DNA from: Caecibacteroides pullorum
Lineage (GTDB): Bacteria; Bacteroidota; Bacteroidia; Bacteroidales; Bacteroidaceae
NCBI RefSeq assembly: GCF_019239235.1
Contig: NZ_JAAZTS010000003.1
Coordinates: 62,001-126,000, forward strand
Length of the DNA: 64,000 nt
Reading direction: 5' to 3'
Position 1 is the stretch's first letter. Each line of letters starts with the position of its first letter. The notes under the pieces are model-generated. The model was not told the DNA's origin, did not search any database, and was given only the letters and a program-made list of their open reading frames with translations. Shown piece after piece: positions 46,510 to 54,787 of this stretch. Both the position numbers and the translations under genes were made by a program.

Positions 46510-47334
46510 TTAGGGTTGAAGTTGGTTGTATTCCTCGTCCGTCACGGGTTCCAGCCATTCGTTGGAGGTGTTCTCGCCTGCGATTTCGAAGGCCAGGTGG
46601 GCAAACCAGCTGTCGGCCGCCGCGCCGTGCCAGTGCTTCACGTTGGCGGGGATGTGGATGACCGTGCCGGGCAGGATTTCCTGTGCAGGCTTGCCTTCTT
46701 CCTGGTACCAGCCGCGTCCGGCTACGCCGACCAGCATCTGTCCGCCGCCCTTTGTGGCCTTGTGGATGTGCCAGTTGTTGCGGCAGCGTGGCTCGAAGGT
46801 TACGTTGGCAAAAGGCACCTGTGTGTCTGAGATACGGGCCAGGTAGCTGTTGCCCGTGAAGTAGCGGCTGTAGGCCGTGTTCGGTTCGCCGATGGGGAAA
46901 ATCATCGTTCGCTGGAAGGCGGCTTTGGCGTCCGTGGCGGGCGTGTCGTCGGCCCATACGTCCTTGGCCAGGCGGAAGGCTGCCCATGCCTTGGGCCATC
47001 CGGCGTAGAAGGCGATGTGGGTGATGATTTCGGAGATCTCCGTCCGGCTGATGCCGTTCTGGCGGGCCGTCTGTAGGTGGTAGGTGAGCGAAGAGTCGGT
47101 CATGCCCTGGCTGATGAGGGCGGTCAGGGTGACGAGGCTGCGGTCGCGCAGGCTCAGGAGGTCGTTGCGGCTCCATACCTCTCCGAAGAGGATGTCGTCG
47201 TTCAGGCGGGCAAACTCGGGGGCGAACTCGCCCAGTTGGTCACGTCCGGCTGTCTGTACAATTTTCTGTTGTGCCATACTGTTCAGTGTTAGAATGCAAA
47301 AGATAGATGATACAATAAGTTTGTTCATACGCAT
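46510..47334 (-). CDS. Exported carboxymuconolactone decarboxylase-cupin fusion
   Basis: 274 residues with a signal peptide (MRMNKLIVSSIFCILTLNSMA; the ATG at 47328 also works). The first domain (about 30-135) is of the CMD/AhpD-like family: FGEVWSRNDLLSLRDRSLVTLTALI and EISEIITHIAFYAGWPKAW; the AhpD CxxC is absent. The second (about 150-274) is a cupin with FEPRCRNNWHIHKATKGGGQ, GRGWYQEEGKPAQEILPG and HIPANVKHWHGAA, carrying the His ligands of the two cupin motifs. Reaction unknown. It starts eight bases after the acetyltransferase stop and precedes the exported flavodoxin. Confidence 0.87.
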   Translation of the reverse strand: MRMNKLIVSSIFCILTLNSMAQQKIVQTAGRDQLGEFAPEFARLNDDILFGEVWSRNDLLSLRDRSLVTLTALISQGMTDSSLTYHLQTARQNGISRTEISEIITHIAFYAGWPKAWAAFRLAKDVWADDTPATDAKAAFQRTMIFPIGEPNTAYSRYFTGNSYLARISDTQVPFANVTFEPRCRNNWHIHKATKGGGQMLVGVAGRGWYQEEGKPAQEILPGTVIHIPANVKHWHGAAADSWFAHLAFEIAGENTSNEWLEPVTDEEYNQLQP

Positions 47335-47342
47335 AGGTGTGT

Positions 47343-47909
47343 TTAGTCGGTGATGTACTTGATGATGCGTGCGGGCACTCCTCCCACCACGGCGCCGGGA
47401 GGTACGTCCTTCGTCACCACGGCACCGGCCGCCACGACGGCATTGTCGCCGATGGTCACACCGGAGAGGATGGTGGCGTTCGACCCCACCCAGACGCGGC
47501 GCCCCAGGACGATGGGGGCGGGCAGGGTGACGTGCCGCCGCTCGGGGGCGAGTTCGTGGTTGAGGGTGGCGAACACGACGTTGTGCCCTATCTGGCAACC
47601 GTCGCCCAGCGTCACTCCGCCGTGGTCCTGGAAGTGGCAGCAGGCGTTGATGAACACGTCGCGTCCCACGGTGATGTTCTTGCCGAAGTCCGTATAGAAG
47701 GGCGGGAACACGCGGAGCGAGCCGGGCACCTCGTAGCCGAAGAGCTGGGAGAGCAGCCGGCGTACTTCATCGGGTGTGTGGTAGGCCGTGTTCAGTTGGA
47801 AGGTGATGCGCCGTGCTTCGTCGCTCATGTCGTTCATGAACCGTCCGAGGTCTTCGGTGTCCAGCGGACGGCGCGTCTTTACAAATTCTTTGAAATTTTC
47901 GATAGTCAT
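47343..47909 (-). CDS. maa: Maltose O-acetyltransferase-like sugar acetyltransferase
   Basis: 188-residue acetyl-CoA-dependent transferase of the NodL/LacA/Maa group. An N-terminal helical domain is followed by left-handed beta-helix hexapeptide repeats (VGRDVFINACCHFQDHGGVTLGD, VGSNATILSGVTIGDNAVVAAG) and the catalytic His in FATLNHE. The tail AVVTKDVPPGAVVGGVPARII is the family signature. The sugar acceptor is not determined. Eight bases separate its stop from the decarboxylase-cupin start, so the three genes to the left form a likely operon with it. Confidence 0.9.
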   Translation of the reverse strand: MTIENFKEFVKTRRPLDTEDLGRFMNDMSDEARRITFQLNTAYHTPDEVRRLLSQLFGYEVPGSLRVFPPFYTDFGKNITVGRDVFINACCHFQDHGGVTLGDGCQIGHNVVFATLNHELAPERRHVTLPAPIVLGRRVWVGSNATILSGVTIGDNAVVAAGAVVTKDVPPGAVVGGVPARIIKYITD

Positions 47910-47935
47910 GATTCAGTCCGTTTTGATATCCGATG

Positions 47936-47943
47936 CAAAGATA
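47936..47943 (-). promoter_or_regulatory. Candidate -7 element for the maa operon
   Basis: TATCTTTG on the minus strand, 26 bases before the maa start. It faces a second -7 element (48043-48050) driving the divergent acetyltransferase gene. Confidence 0.5.
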
Positions 47944-48042
47944 GCGCGGCGGGCGGATGGGAAGATAACCCCGTTGCGGGATTTTTGTACCCGTTTTACG
48001 GATTTCGCCAAGGACGGCGTTGGCGGGGAGCGCCGAAAAGCC

Positions 48043-48050
48043 TATCTTTG
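48043..48050 (+). promoter_or_regulatory. Candidate -7 element for the CAT homologue
   Basis: TATCTTTG, 25 bases before the ATG at 48076. The -33 region is GC-rich and does not match. Confidence 0.5.
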
Positions 48051-48075
48051 CGCTCGTATTAAAAATGAATGAAGC

Positions 48076-48747
48076 ATGAAACATATCATTGATGTAGACA
48101 CCTGGGTCCGCCGCGACAACTACCGTTTCTTCCAGACCTTCGTCAGCTCGTGGTACGCCGTCACCACCGAGATAGACTGTACCGAAGCCCGCGAGGCCGC
48201 TCGCCGCCGGGGCCGTTCCTTTTTCCTCCATTACCTCTACGCCGTGGTGCGCGCCGCCAACGAGGTGGACGAACTGCGCTACCGCATCGACAAGCAGGGA
48301 CAAGTGGTGTTCCACGACCGCGTGGACATCATCACGCCCATCGCCGTGCCGGGTCGCACGTTCTTCACCCTGCGCATCCCTTATCATGAAGACTTTGATA
48401 CCTTCTACGCCGAAGCCCATCGGCTCATGACGAACATCCCTCCTGACGGTGACCCCTACGGCGCCGAGAAGACCCTGATGGCGCAGGGCGACTACGACGT
48501 GGTGCACCTGAGCGCCGTGCCCGGCATGTACTTCACCTCCGTCACCTACACCCTGGCCGAGGCGGGCAACGCCTGCAACTATCCGCTGATGACCGCCGGC
48601 AAGGCCGTCACCCGCGAAGGCCGCCTGCTGATGCCGCTGTCCATCTACGTGAACCACGCCTTTGTCGACGGTTCCCACCTGTCGCTGTTCTTCCAGAAGA
48701 TAGAGCAACATCTGAAGGAGATTGCGGAGGACGGAAAGACAGAATAA
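48076..48747 (+). CDS. Chloramphenicol acetyltransferase-family protein
   Basis: 223-residue trimeric CAT-fold acetyltransferase. The catalytic His194 lies in [16 protein letters not shown], matching the HxxxDG signature, and the N-terminus has [23 protein letters not shown], which aligns with the start of type A CATs. The chromosomal setting, GC-rich codons like its neighbours and lack of mobile sequence suggest a native gene. Whether chloramphenicol is a substrate cannot be told; many such homologues act on other acceptors. It is divergent from maa and ends at a terminator. Confidence 0.88.
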   Translation: MKHIIDVDTWVRRDNYRFFQTFVSSWYAVTTEIDCTEAREAARRRGRSFFLHYLYAVVRAANEVDELRYRIDKQGQVVFHDRVDIITPIAVPGRTFFTLRIPYHEDFDTFYAEAHRLMTNIPPDGDPYGAEKTLMAQGDYDVVHLSAVPGMYFTSVTYTLAEAGNACNYPLMTAGKAVTREGRLLMPLSIYVNHAFVDGSHLSLFFQKIEQHLKEIAEDGKTE

Positions 48748-48779
48748 CCCCGCTCGATAACACTCGATAAGACTTCGTA

Positions 48780-48812
48780 AGCCTGCGGTAACGCGGGCTT
48801 TTTGTTTTTTTT
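48780..48812 (+). terminator. Terminator of the CAT homologue
   Basis: AGCCTGCG-GTAA-CGCGGGCT stem (one wobble) followed by TTTTTG and eight T residues. Confidence 0.85.
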
Positions 48813-48869
48813 CGGACTTTTGCATCTGCCGACCTATGTCGGGAGCAAATCCGCGGTCTCGGACGGTCG

Positions 48870-48885
48870 GCTGAGGTACCTCAGC
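48870..48885. promoter_or_regulatory. Perfect 16-bp palindrome upstream of the receptor gene
   Basis: GCTGAGGTACCTCAGC, 35 bases before the ATG of the TonB-receptor-like gene. Its length and position fit an operator. No recognisable promoter core accompanies it, so the role is a guess. Confidence 0.4.
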
Positions 48886-48920
48886 AGTTTTGGGATGAGG
48901 ATTTTATAAAAATACCATAT

Positions 48921-51056
48921 ATGAAACGACTCTACTTCCTCCCGGCAGCCTGCCTGCTTCTGGCCCTGCCGCTCTCCGCCCAGGAGAATCTGAAAAATGA
49001 GAACCTGCGGACGCTGTCCGCCGACAGCATCCTGACGGGCGATGCCCGCATGGACAGCCTCTACCGCCACCTGCCCGAGGTAATGGTGGTGGGCGAACGA
49101 CCCGTCGTCAAGGCATCGGCGGGCAAGCTGGAGTATGACCTGCCGCGGATGATAGAAGGCCGCCCCGTGGACAACGTCTACGAAGCCCTGAAGGAATTGC
49201 CCGGCGTGGTGGAGCAGGACGGCGCACTGACGCTGGGCATGCAGGCGGTCACCGTCGTGCTGGACGGCAAGGTGACGAACATGAGCGGCGCGCAGCTCTA
49301 CGCCCTGCTGAAGTCGCTGCCTGCCGACCGCATCGAGCGCGTGGAGGTGATGTACAACGCGCCTGCCCGCTATCAGGTGCGCGGGGCGATGATCAACGTC
49401 CGCCTGCGCCACCGCATCGGCGACCCCGGCGTGGTGCAGGGCGAGGTCTACGGGAAATATAACCAGGAGCACGAGGCCTCGTTCGAGGAGCGCGCTTCCT
49501 TATTATATAATGGCCGGAAATTTTCGGCCGACTTTCTTTACTCTCACAGCCACGGCGAGAGCTTCAACACCACCGACAAGGAAGCCCGCCACTGGCAGCA
49601 GGCCGACGGTTCGACGCATCTCATCGACAACTACGAGGAGATGCGCGCCCGCAGCCACACCCACAGCTTCCGCCTGGGTACGGACTACACGCTGGCCGAG
49701 AACCATTCGCTGAGCTTCGTCTACAACGGCGCCTATGCAACGAGTCACACCCGCCAGAACTCTACGGGCACACAGACGGCCGAAAGCGTGAGCAGTCAGA
49801 CCTCGTGGCTGCACAACGGCCGCCTGGACTACCGGACGCCCATCGGACTGAAGGCGGGCGCGGAGTTCACGTGGTACAACGCTCCGGGCGACCAGCTGCT
49901 GCACAGCCGCATGGGCAATGATTCCCTCGACTTCTATACCGAAGACGGCCAGCGCATCAATGCCTGGAAGTTCTTCCTCGCGCAGGAGCATCAGCTGAAG
50001 AACGGCTGGGGACTGAACTACGGGGCGGTCTACACCACGAGCGTGGACCATTCGTATCAGACGTATGAGAATGAAGAATTAAAGAAGAATGAAGAATCCG
50101 GGTTGCCGGACGACGTCCGGTCGCGCCGCCGCGAACAGACGCTCAACCTGTATGCAGGCTTCAGCAAGTCGTTCGGCCGGAAGCTGATGACGGACTTCTC
50201 GCTGGCCGTGGAGCGCTACAAGACACCCGTGTGGGACGAGTGGGACGTCTATCCCGTCCTCAACCTGACTTATCTGCCTGCCGACGGGCACATCCTCCAG
50301 CTCAACTTCAGCAGCGACAAGAGCTATCCCGACTATTGGGCCGTACAGGACGTCATTTCCTACCTGGGCGGCGGCTACAGCGAGATACACGGCAACCCGT
50401 TGCTGAAGCCCGCCATCGACTATTCCACCTCGCTGACCTATATCCTGAAGTCAAAGTACGTCTTCCGCGCCTGGTTCAACCACACCAAGGACCGCGCCGT
50501 ACAGACGCTCTACCAGTCGCCCGACGAACTGCTGGAGCTGTACAAGTACCTGAACTTCGACTTCGAGCAGCAGGCGGGCCTCCAGGCCTCCGTCCCCTTC
50601 AAGGCCGGACAGTGGCTCAACTCGCGCCTTACACTCATCGGCCTGTGGATGCGGCAGAAAGACAGCGACTTCTACGACCTTCCCTTCGACCGCCACCGCT
50701 TGCTGGGCATTGCCGTGCTGAACAACACCTTCACCCTGAGCCGCAAGCCCGACATCCGCCTGACTGTCGACGGGCGTCTCCAAGGCCGCGCCATCCAGGG
50801 TATCTACGATATTCCCACATGCGGCGACCTTTCGGCCACGCTGCGCTACACCTTCCTCGGCGGCAATGCCGTGCTTACCGCTTGGTGTCGCGACATCCTC
50901 CAGACCTCGATGCCCTGTCCGCAGATACGCTACGCCCGCCAGTGGGTGACGAACGAGTACTCCAGCTTCCGCAGCGTTGGCCTTTCCTTCGCCTGGAAGT
51001 TTGGTGGATACAAGGAGAAGAAGCGCGAGGCGGTGGATACGTCGCGGTTCAAATAG
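48921..51056 (+). CDS. TonB-dependent-receptor-like outer membrane barrel
   Basis: 711 residues with a signal peptide (KRLYFLPAACLLLALPLSA). A plug-like domain (about 50-175) contains LPEVMVVGERPVVKASAGKL, VYEALKELPGVVEQDGAL and the LPADRIERVEVMYNAPARY segment. A large beta-barrel resembling the OMP_b-brl_3 family follows. No carboxypeptidase-like N-terminal domain and no SusD partner are present, so it is not a classic SusC. Substrate unknown. Near residues 380-390 a low-complexity ENEELKKNEES stretch interrupts the barrel. It is followed by the aspartic protease gene after 69 bases. Confidence 0.87.
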   Translation: MKRLYFLPAACLLLALPLSAQENLKNENLRTLSADSILTGDARMDSLYRHLPEVMVVGERPVVKASAGKLEYDLPRMIEGRPVDNVYEALKELPGVVEQDGALTLGMQAVTVVLDGKVTNMSGAQLYALLKSLPADRIERVEVMYNAPARYQVRGAMINVRLRHRIGDPGVVQGEVYGKYNQEHEASFEERASLLYNGRKFSADFLYSHSHGESFNTTDKEARHWQQADGSTHLIDNYEEMRARSHTHSFRLGTDYTLAENHSLSFVYNGAYATSHTRQNSTGTQTAESVSSQTSWLHNGRLDYRTPIGLKAGAEFTWYNAPGDQLLHSRMGNDSLDFYTEDGQRINAWKFFLAQEHQLKNGWGLNYGAVYTTSVDHSYQTYENEELKKNEESGLPDDVRSRRREQTLNLYAGFSKSFGRKLMTDFSLAVERYKTPVWDEWDVYPVLNLTYLPADGHILQLNFSSDKSYPDYWAVQDVISYLGGGYSEIHGNPLLKPAIDYSTSLTYILKSKYVFRAWFNHTKDRAVQTLYQSPDELLELYKYLNFDFEQQAGLQASVPFKAGQWLNSRLTLIGLWMRQKDSDFYDLPFDRHRLLGIAVLNNTFTLSRKPDIRLTVDGRLQGRAIQGIYDIPTCGDLSATLRYTFLGGNAVLTAWCRDILQTSMPCPQIRYARQWVTNEYSSFRSVGLSFAWKFGGYKEKKREAVDTSRFK
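50066..50101 (+). repeat. GAATGAAGAA-type low-complexity insertion in the receptor gene
   Basis: Within otherwise GC-rich coding sequence, GAGAATGAAGAATTAAAG and AAGAATGAAGAATCC repeat an AT/GA-rich motif common between Bacteroides genes. It encodes the ENEELKKNEES loop and keeps the frame. Confidence 0.6.
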
Positions 51057-51125
51057 GAAAGACGAGGAGGAGATAAAAGGGAGAAGATTGTATACTCATG
51101 GAAGAATTTCAAATGAAAGAATAAT

Positions 51126-52067
51126 ATGAAGAAAACAACATTGTTAAGTTTATGCTTTGCCTGCCTGTTGGGTTTGCCGCTCCGGGCAGAAGTAATTCCG
51201 GTCGACACGATACCTTTCGAACTGGGTGCCGACAAACGTTTGTATGTGACAGTTTATATCAACGGACAGGATGACCGTCCCCTGCGCTTTCTGCTGGACA
51301 CGGGAGCGACGGATGTGGTGCTCAATTCCAATTCGCCGCGCACCGAAGGGCTGGCTGCCTTTACGGAAAGTGTGGAGAACAATAGTGCCAATTCGGTGGA
51401 GACTATTCCTTCCACAGAGTCCTCTCAGGTGGTGAGGATGGGCAGCCGGGCCATTTCCGGCTTGAAGCTGATAGCTATTCCTTATCCGCCCGATGCCTGG
51501 GACGGCGTGCTGGGGCTGTCTTACCTGAGGAACTTTGATGTCTGTATTGATTATCGGCGGAAAGCCATCTTCCTGTATGAGTTGGGCGACGGGCAGAAGG
51601 CGGTATCGGACAAGGCTGTCAGGCTGAAGATGGATTATTGTCTGGGAGTGCCGGTCGTACCGGTCGACGTAAAGGTCAATGGGGTAGATTATCAGGTGTC
51701 GGTAGCGGTGGATACGGGTTCCGACCGTGTGTTCGACCTCAATACGCCCTTTGTCCGTCGCAACGGCCTGCTGGACACGCAGAAACCATTTGCCATCTCG
51801 CGCATAGCCGGTACGGTGAAGGACGGTGGTGAACTTCAGAACGTATATTTCGACTCGGTATCGTTGGAGTGGTTGGTGTTGCCCCGCATCCCCGGAGCTT
51901 TTTCTACCGTTACGACTGGAGTACAGGCGAGCGAAGCAATGGACGGTGTGCTGGGAAACAACTTCCTACAGCGTTTCAACCAGCTCTATGACTTCAAGAA
52001 CAATGATCTCTATCTGGAAGTGAACGACCGGCTCTACACTCCCTTCTATGATTTTTTGGTTCGTTGA
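51126..52067 (+). CDS. Exported two-domain aspartic protease-like protein
   Basis: 313 residues, signal peptide KKTTLLSLCFACLLGLPLRA. Two retropepsin/pepsin-type active-site signatures occur in one chain: D58 in LRFLLDTGATDVVLN and D196 in VSVAVDTGSDRVFDLN, each followed by a hydrophobic-Gly element (WDGVLGLSYLR; MDGVLGNNFLQRFNQLYDF). This gives a complete bilobal aspartic site within one polypeptide, unlike single-domain bacterial retropepsin homologues that must dimerise. Proteolysis is inferred. Substrate and whether it works on its neighbour receptor are unknown. Confidence 0.85.
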   Translation: MKKTTLLSLCFACLLGLPLRAEVIPVDTIPFELGADKRLYVTVYINGQDDRPLRFLLDTGATDVVLNSNSPRTEGLAAFTESVENNSANSVETIPSTESSQVVRMGSRAISGLKLIAIPYPPDAWDGVLGLSYLRNFDVCIDYRRKAIFLYELGDGQKAVSDKAVRLKMDYCLGVPVVPVDVKVNGVDYQVSVAVDTGSDRVFDLNTPFVRRNGLLDTQKPFAISRIAGTVKDGGELQNVYFDSVSLEWLVLPRIPGAFSTVTTGVQASEAMDGVLGNNFLQRFNQLYDFKNNDLYLEVNDRLYTPFYDFLVR

Positions 52068-52094
52068 ATAAAGGGATCGTTCTTCTTTTTCGGA

Positions 52095-52784
52095 TTATTT
52101 GGTAATGTCGAACAGATAAGCCATTTTGATTCCTATCACCCCGTGGGCAGCACGGGCGAAATAATCTTTCTTGGTGCTGTGGTAGAAATCGGAGAGGCCA
52201 TAGTAATAGCGTCCTTCTACCTGGAAATGGCCGACTTTGGTGCGCAGTTCTACACCGAGGCCGGCCGTTATACCATAATCGAACTTGTTTTCCACATCCA
52301 TGTCATGCTGTTCGGTGGTAAGGTTGGGATAGTTTTCCCACGGACCGCTTTGTGTGTAGCTTTCGTTCAGGAAGAAACCGATTTGCGGTCCGGCGTTGAG
52401 GAAGAATTGCAGACCGCGGCCTTCCTTGCCGAATGCCAGATGGGCCAGGAACGGCAGTTCGACGTAATTCATCTTGCGCGTGTATTGCAGGTCGGGATAG
52501 TCTTCGTAGAACTCGTCCCATCCGTGTTGTGAATAGTTGACTTCCAGTTGGACACCACAAATCATTCTGAAGAAACGTTCGGAGACATAGCGCAACGTGA
52601 TGCCTCCTACGGGAGCCATCAGGTTCTTCTGTTGCACGCTGGGCGAAAAGCTGACACTGTTGAGGTTGACACCGCCGTTGATGCCGACGGTGAAGTTGTA
52701 GCGCTGTTCTCCCACCTGAGCTTGCACGGGAACAGTCAGGGCGGAGAGGAACAGGATGGCGGGAAGTATGGTTTTCAGTTTCAT
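52095..52784 (-). CDS. PorT-family outer membrane beta-barrel protein
   Basis: 229 residues: signal peptide (KLKTILPAILFLSALTVPVQA), then an eight-stranded-type barrel of the Bacteroidota PorT/OMP_b-brl_2 kind. Strands include YNFTVGINGGVNLNSVSF, GGITLRYVSERFF, YVELPFLAHLAFG, LQFFLNAGPQIGFFL, YGITAGLGVELRT and FQVEGRYYYGLSDFY; it ends GIKMAYLFDITK. The role may be structural or in secretion; the family is broad and not informative. It lies 49 bases after the LysM protein gene and may be cotranscribed. Confidence 0.83.
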   Translation of the reverse strand: MKLKTILPAILFLSALTVPVQAQVGEQRYNFTVGINGGVNLNSVSFSPSVQQKNLMAPVGGITLRYVSERFFRMICGVQLEVNYSQHGWDEFYEDYPDLQYTRKMNYVELPFLAHLAFGKEGRGLQFFLNAGPQIGFFLNESYTQSGPWENYPNLTTEQHDMDVENKFDYGITAGLGVELRTKVGHFQVEGRYYYGLSDFYHSTKKDYFARAAHGVIGIKMAYLFDITK

Positions 52785-52833
52785 TATTCAACGTTCAATT
52801 CTCAATTTTCATCTCTCAATTCTCAACTCTCAA
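52785..52833 (-). repeat. TCTCAATTC-type intergenic low-complexity spacer
   Basis: The 49-base gap between the LysM and PorT-like genes is made of TTCTCAATTT, CTCTCAATTCTCAAC and CTCTCAATC, a degenerate repeat of about 7-8 bases. It is common spacer sequence in Bacteroides. Confidence 0.6.
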
Positions 52834-54606
52834 TCAGTCAAAGTCCAGTTTGAGCAACTCGTAGTTTTTGGTAAAACGCACGAAGAATACTTTCCGGTTG
52901 ATGAAGCCTCCCCAGTTGTTGACGCGCTGGAATTTGAAGCCTGTTTGAATAGGATTGACTTGCAGGCGATCCAGATTGTCTTCAAGCTTGGAACCGTATT
53001 GCGACAAACCTTTCAGGAAGAAATATCCCGTGTCGAATCCTAAGATGCCATACTTCGGGTAGCGCTCTTCCAGGTCTTTGCCATACCAGTGACGGTAGTT
53101 GCGGGTGAAGTTGGAGGCTGCTGGCAACAGGTTGTTGGTATAAAAAGAAGAATAGAAATAGGTGTCGAGTTCGAAGAACGATTCCAGATGATCCTTTGTA
53201 TAGGTCTGCCATTCAGGATAGCCGAACAGATGGCACTGCATTTCGGGATGTTGGCGTACGGCCAGAGTCAGGTGTGGCAGGAGTTTGATGAGCGTAAGGT
53301 TGCTGCCCGACGTAGGGATGAAGATATTCTCATAACCGGCTCGCATGGCAGCACTGAGCGATGCTTCTTCGGAATTGTCTGCCAGGGAAACCATCGGAAT
53401 GGAACGGCTGCGCAATTCTTCTTTCAGGCCTTTGATGAAGTCTGCCTTTTCCTTGGCTCCTTCTTTGGCTTCGATGAAGATGACATTGGGGCGGCTGAAA
53501 GTACGCAGGAAGTGGTCGTAGACCTCAGAATAAAGATAGGACTGCGGCGTATTGATCTGGTAGACGCAGGGATTGCGGAAAACCGAATTGTCTTTCGACG
53601 TGAAAGGGATGACCAGTCGGATGTCTTTCTTTTGGGCAAATTCGGCCAGTGGCTGGATATGCTGCTGGTAAAGCGGGCCGAAAATGATATTTACGTCCTG
53701 CATCTCGCGGCGGGAAAGGATGCTTTGCAACGAAGCGTTTTCAGGACCGGAGTTGTAGGTATAAAGGTCGAACGATACACCCTGGCGCTTCAGGCTGTCG
53801 ACGGCCATCAGCAGTCCCTCGTAGTATTCGAGCATACGGGTAGACTCGCTTTTCTGAATGCCTTCGGGCAGTAAAGGCAGGATGATGGCAGCCTTTACGG
53901 TAGCGTATTTCTTGGCTTTCTTGTCGTTTTCTTCGAACAGCTCGCGGTCGGTGAGCGGTTTCTGTTCCGTTGTCTTGTCTGGACGGGCTTCGCGTGCATA
54001 AGGAATGCAGAGGAAGGAGCCGCGCTTGATTTTGTTTTCGCCTTTCAGTTCAGGATTGGCGGCAATGAGTTCTTCTTCCGTGATGCCATATTCACGGCTG
54101 ATGCTGTAGATGGTTTCGCGGCGCTTTACTTTATGCATGTCGCGGCAGTTTGGTTTGAGCATTTCGGGCTCTTTCGGTTGTTCTTTGGGAACTTCGACTG
54201 TCGTTTCAGGTGTCTTGGCGGGGATGCGGATAACTTGTCCTGTGCGGAAATTATTGGCATCCAGGCCGGGATTGGCATCACAAATGGCTTGTACCGATAC
54301 GCCGTACAGGTTGCTGAGGCGGTAGAGTGTTTCGCCTGCAGCGATGGTGTGGAAAGTTTCCTGCGTCTGGCTTTCTTTCTTGCGGGGAATGCGCAGGGTG
54401 CGTCCTACGTATATCTTTTCGTCACTACCCGGATTCAGTCGGACAATGTCGGACTGGCTGATGCCATACATGCTGGCGATGGAGTAGAGGCTTTGACCTT
54501 TTTCGATGGTATGCAAAAAGTATGTCTGGTTTTCTTGTGCACGGATGCCGAAGCTACAGGCTGTAGCCAGCAACAGGGTGCAAAGGGTGCGTTTGGCTGT
54601 TTTCAT
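52834..54606 (-). CDS. LysM-repeat protein fused to a periplasmic binding-protein domain
   Basis: 590 residues from the ATG at 54606 (signal peptide KTAKRTLCTLLLATACSFGIRA). Three LysM modules follow: HTIEKGQSLYSIASMYGISQ, HTIAAGETLYRLSNLYGVS and HKVKRRETIYSISREYGIT, each ending in an IP motif. The C-terminal 350 residues resemble a type I periplasmic binding fold, as in branched-chain amino acid receptors: VKAAIILPLLPEG, INIIFGPLYQQHIQPLAEFA, NVIFIEAKEGAKEKADFIKGL, GILGFDTGYFFLKGL. LysM would hold it at peptidoglycan; the ligand is unknown. The nearest recognisable relatives are Bacteroidota LysM/amino-acid-binding proteins. Confidence 0.88.
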   Translation of the reverse strand: MKTAKRTLCTLLLATACSFGIRAQENQTYFLHTIEKGQSLYSIASMYGISQSDIVRLNPGSDEKIYVGRTLRIPRKKESQTQETFHTIAAGETLYRLSNLYGVSVQAICDANPGLDANNFRTGQVIRIPAKTPETTVEVPKEQPKEPEMLKPNCRDMHKVKRRETIYSISREYGITEEELIAANPELKGENKIKRGSFLCIPYAREARPDKTTEQKPLTDRELFEENDKKAKKYATVKAAIILPLLPEGIQKSESTRMLEYYEGLLMAVDSLKRQGVSFDLYTYNSGPENASLQSILSRREMQDVNIIFGPLYQQHIQPLAEFAQKKDIRLVIPFTSKDNSVFRNPCVYQINTPQSYLYSEVYDHFLRTFSRPNVIFIEAKEGAKEKADFIKGLKEELRSRSIPMVSLADNSEEASLSAAMRAGYENIFIPTSGSNLTLIKLLPHLTLAVRQHPEMQCHLFGYPEWQTYTKDHLESFFELDTYFYSSFYTNNLLPAASNFTRNYRHWYGKDLEERYPKYGILGFDTGYFFLKGLSQYGSKLEDNLDRLQVNPIQTGFKFQRVNNWGGFINRKVFFVRFTKNYELLKLDFD

Positions 54607-54653
54607 TCCAATCATTCGTTCGGTTTTAATAAAAATAATACCCAAAGTTGCCG

Positions 54654-54686
54654 CAAAGTTAACAAATCTGTCGCATTTCAGCCAAA
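54654..54686 (-). promoter_or_regulatory. Promoter of the LysM protein gene
   Basis: On the minus strand: TTTG (54686-54683), 21 bases, TAACTTTG (54661-54654). Start near 54647 leaves about 40 bases of leader. Confidence 0.5.
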
Positions 54687-54766
54687 GGATTGAGTTAAGA
54701 AATAATATTGTGTTGCTCCAAAGCCGAAAAAAGCGCAGTACCAGCTGATATTCGCCAAGAAACGTT

Positions 54767-54774
54767 TATTTTTG
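54767..54774 (+). promoter_or_regulatory. Candidate -7 element for uvrA
   Basis: TATTTTTG. Transcription would begin near 54780, so the ATG at 54779 is unlikely and the transcript would be almost leaderless with the ATG at 54788. Confidence 0.5.
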
Positions 54775-54787
54775 CAAGTTGAATAAA

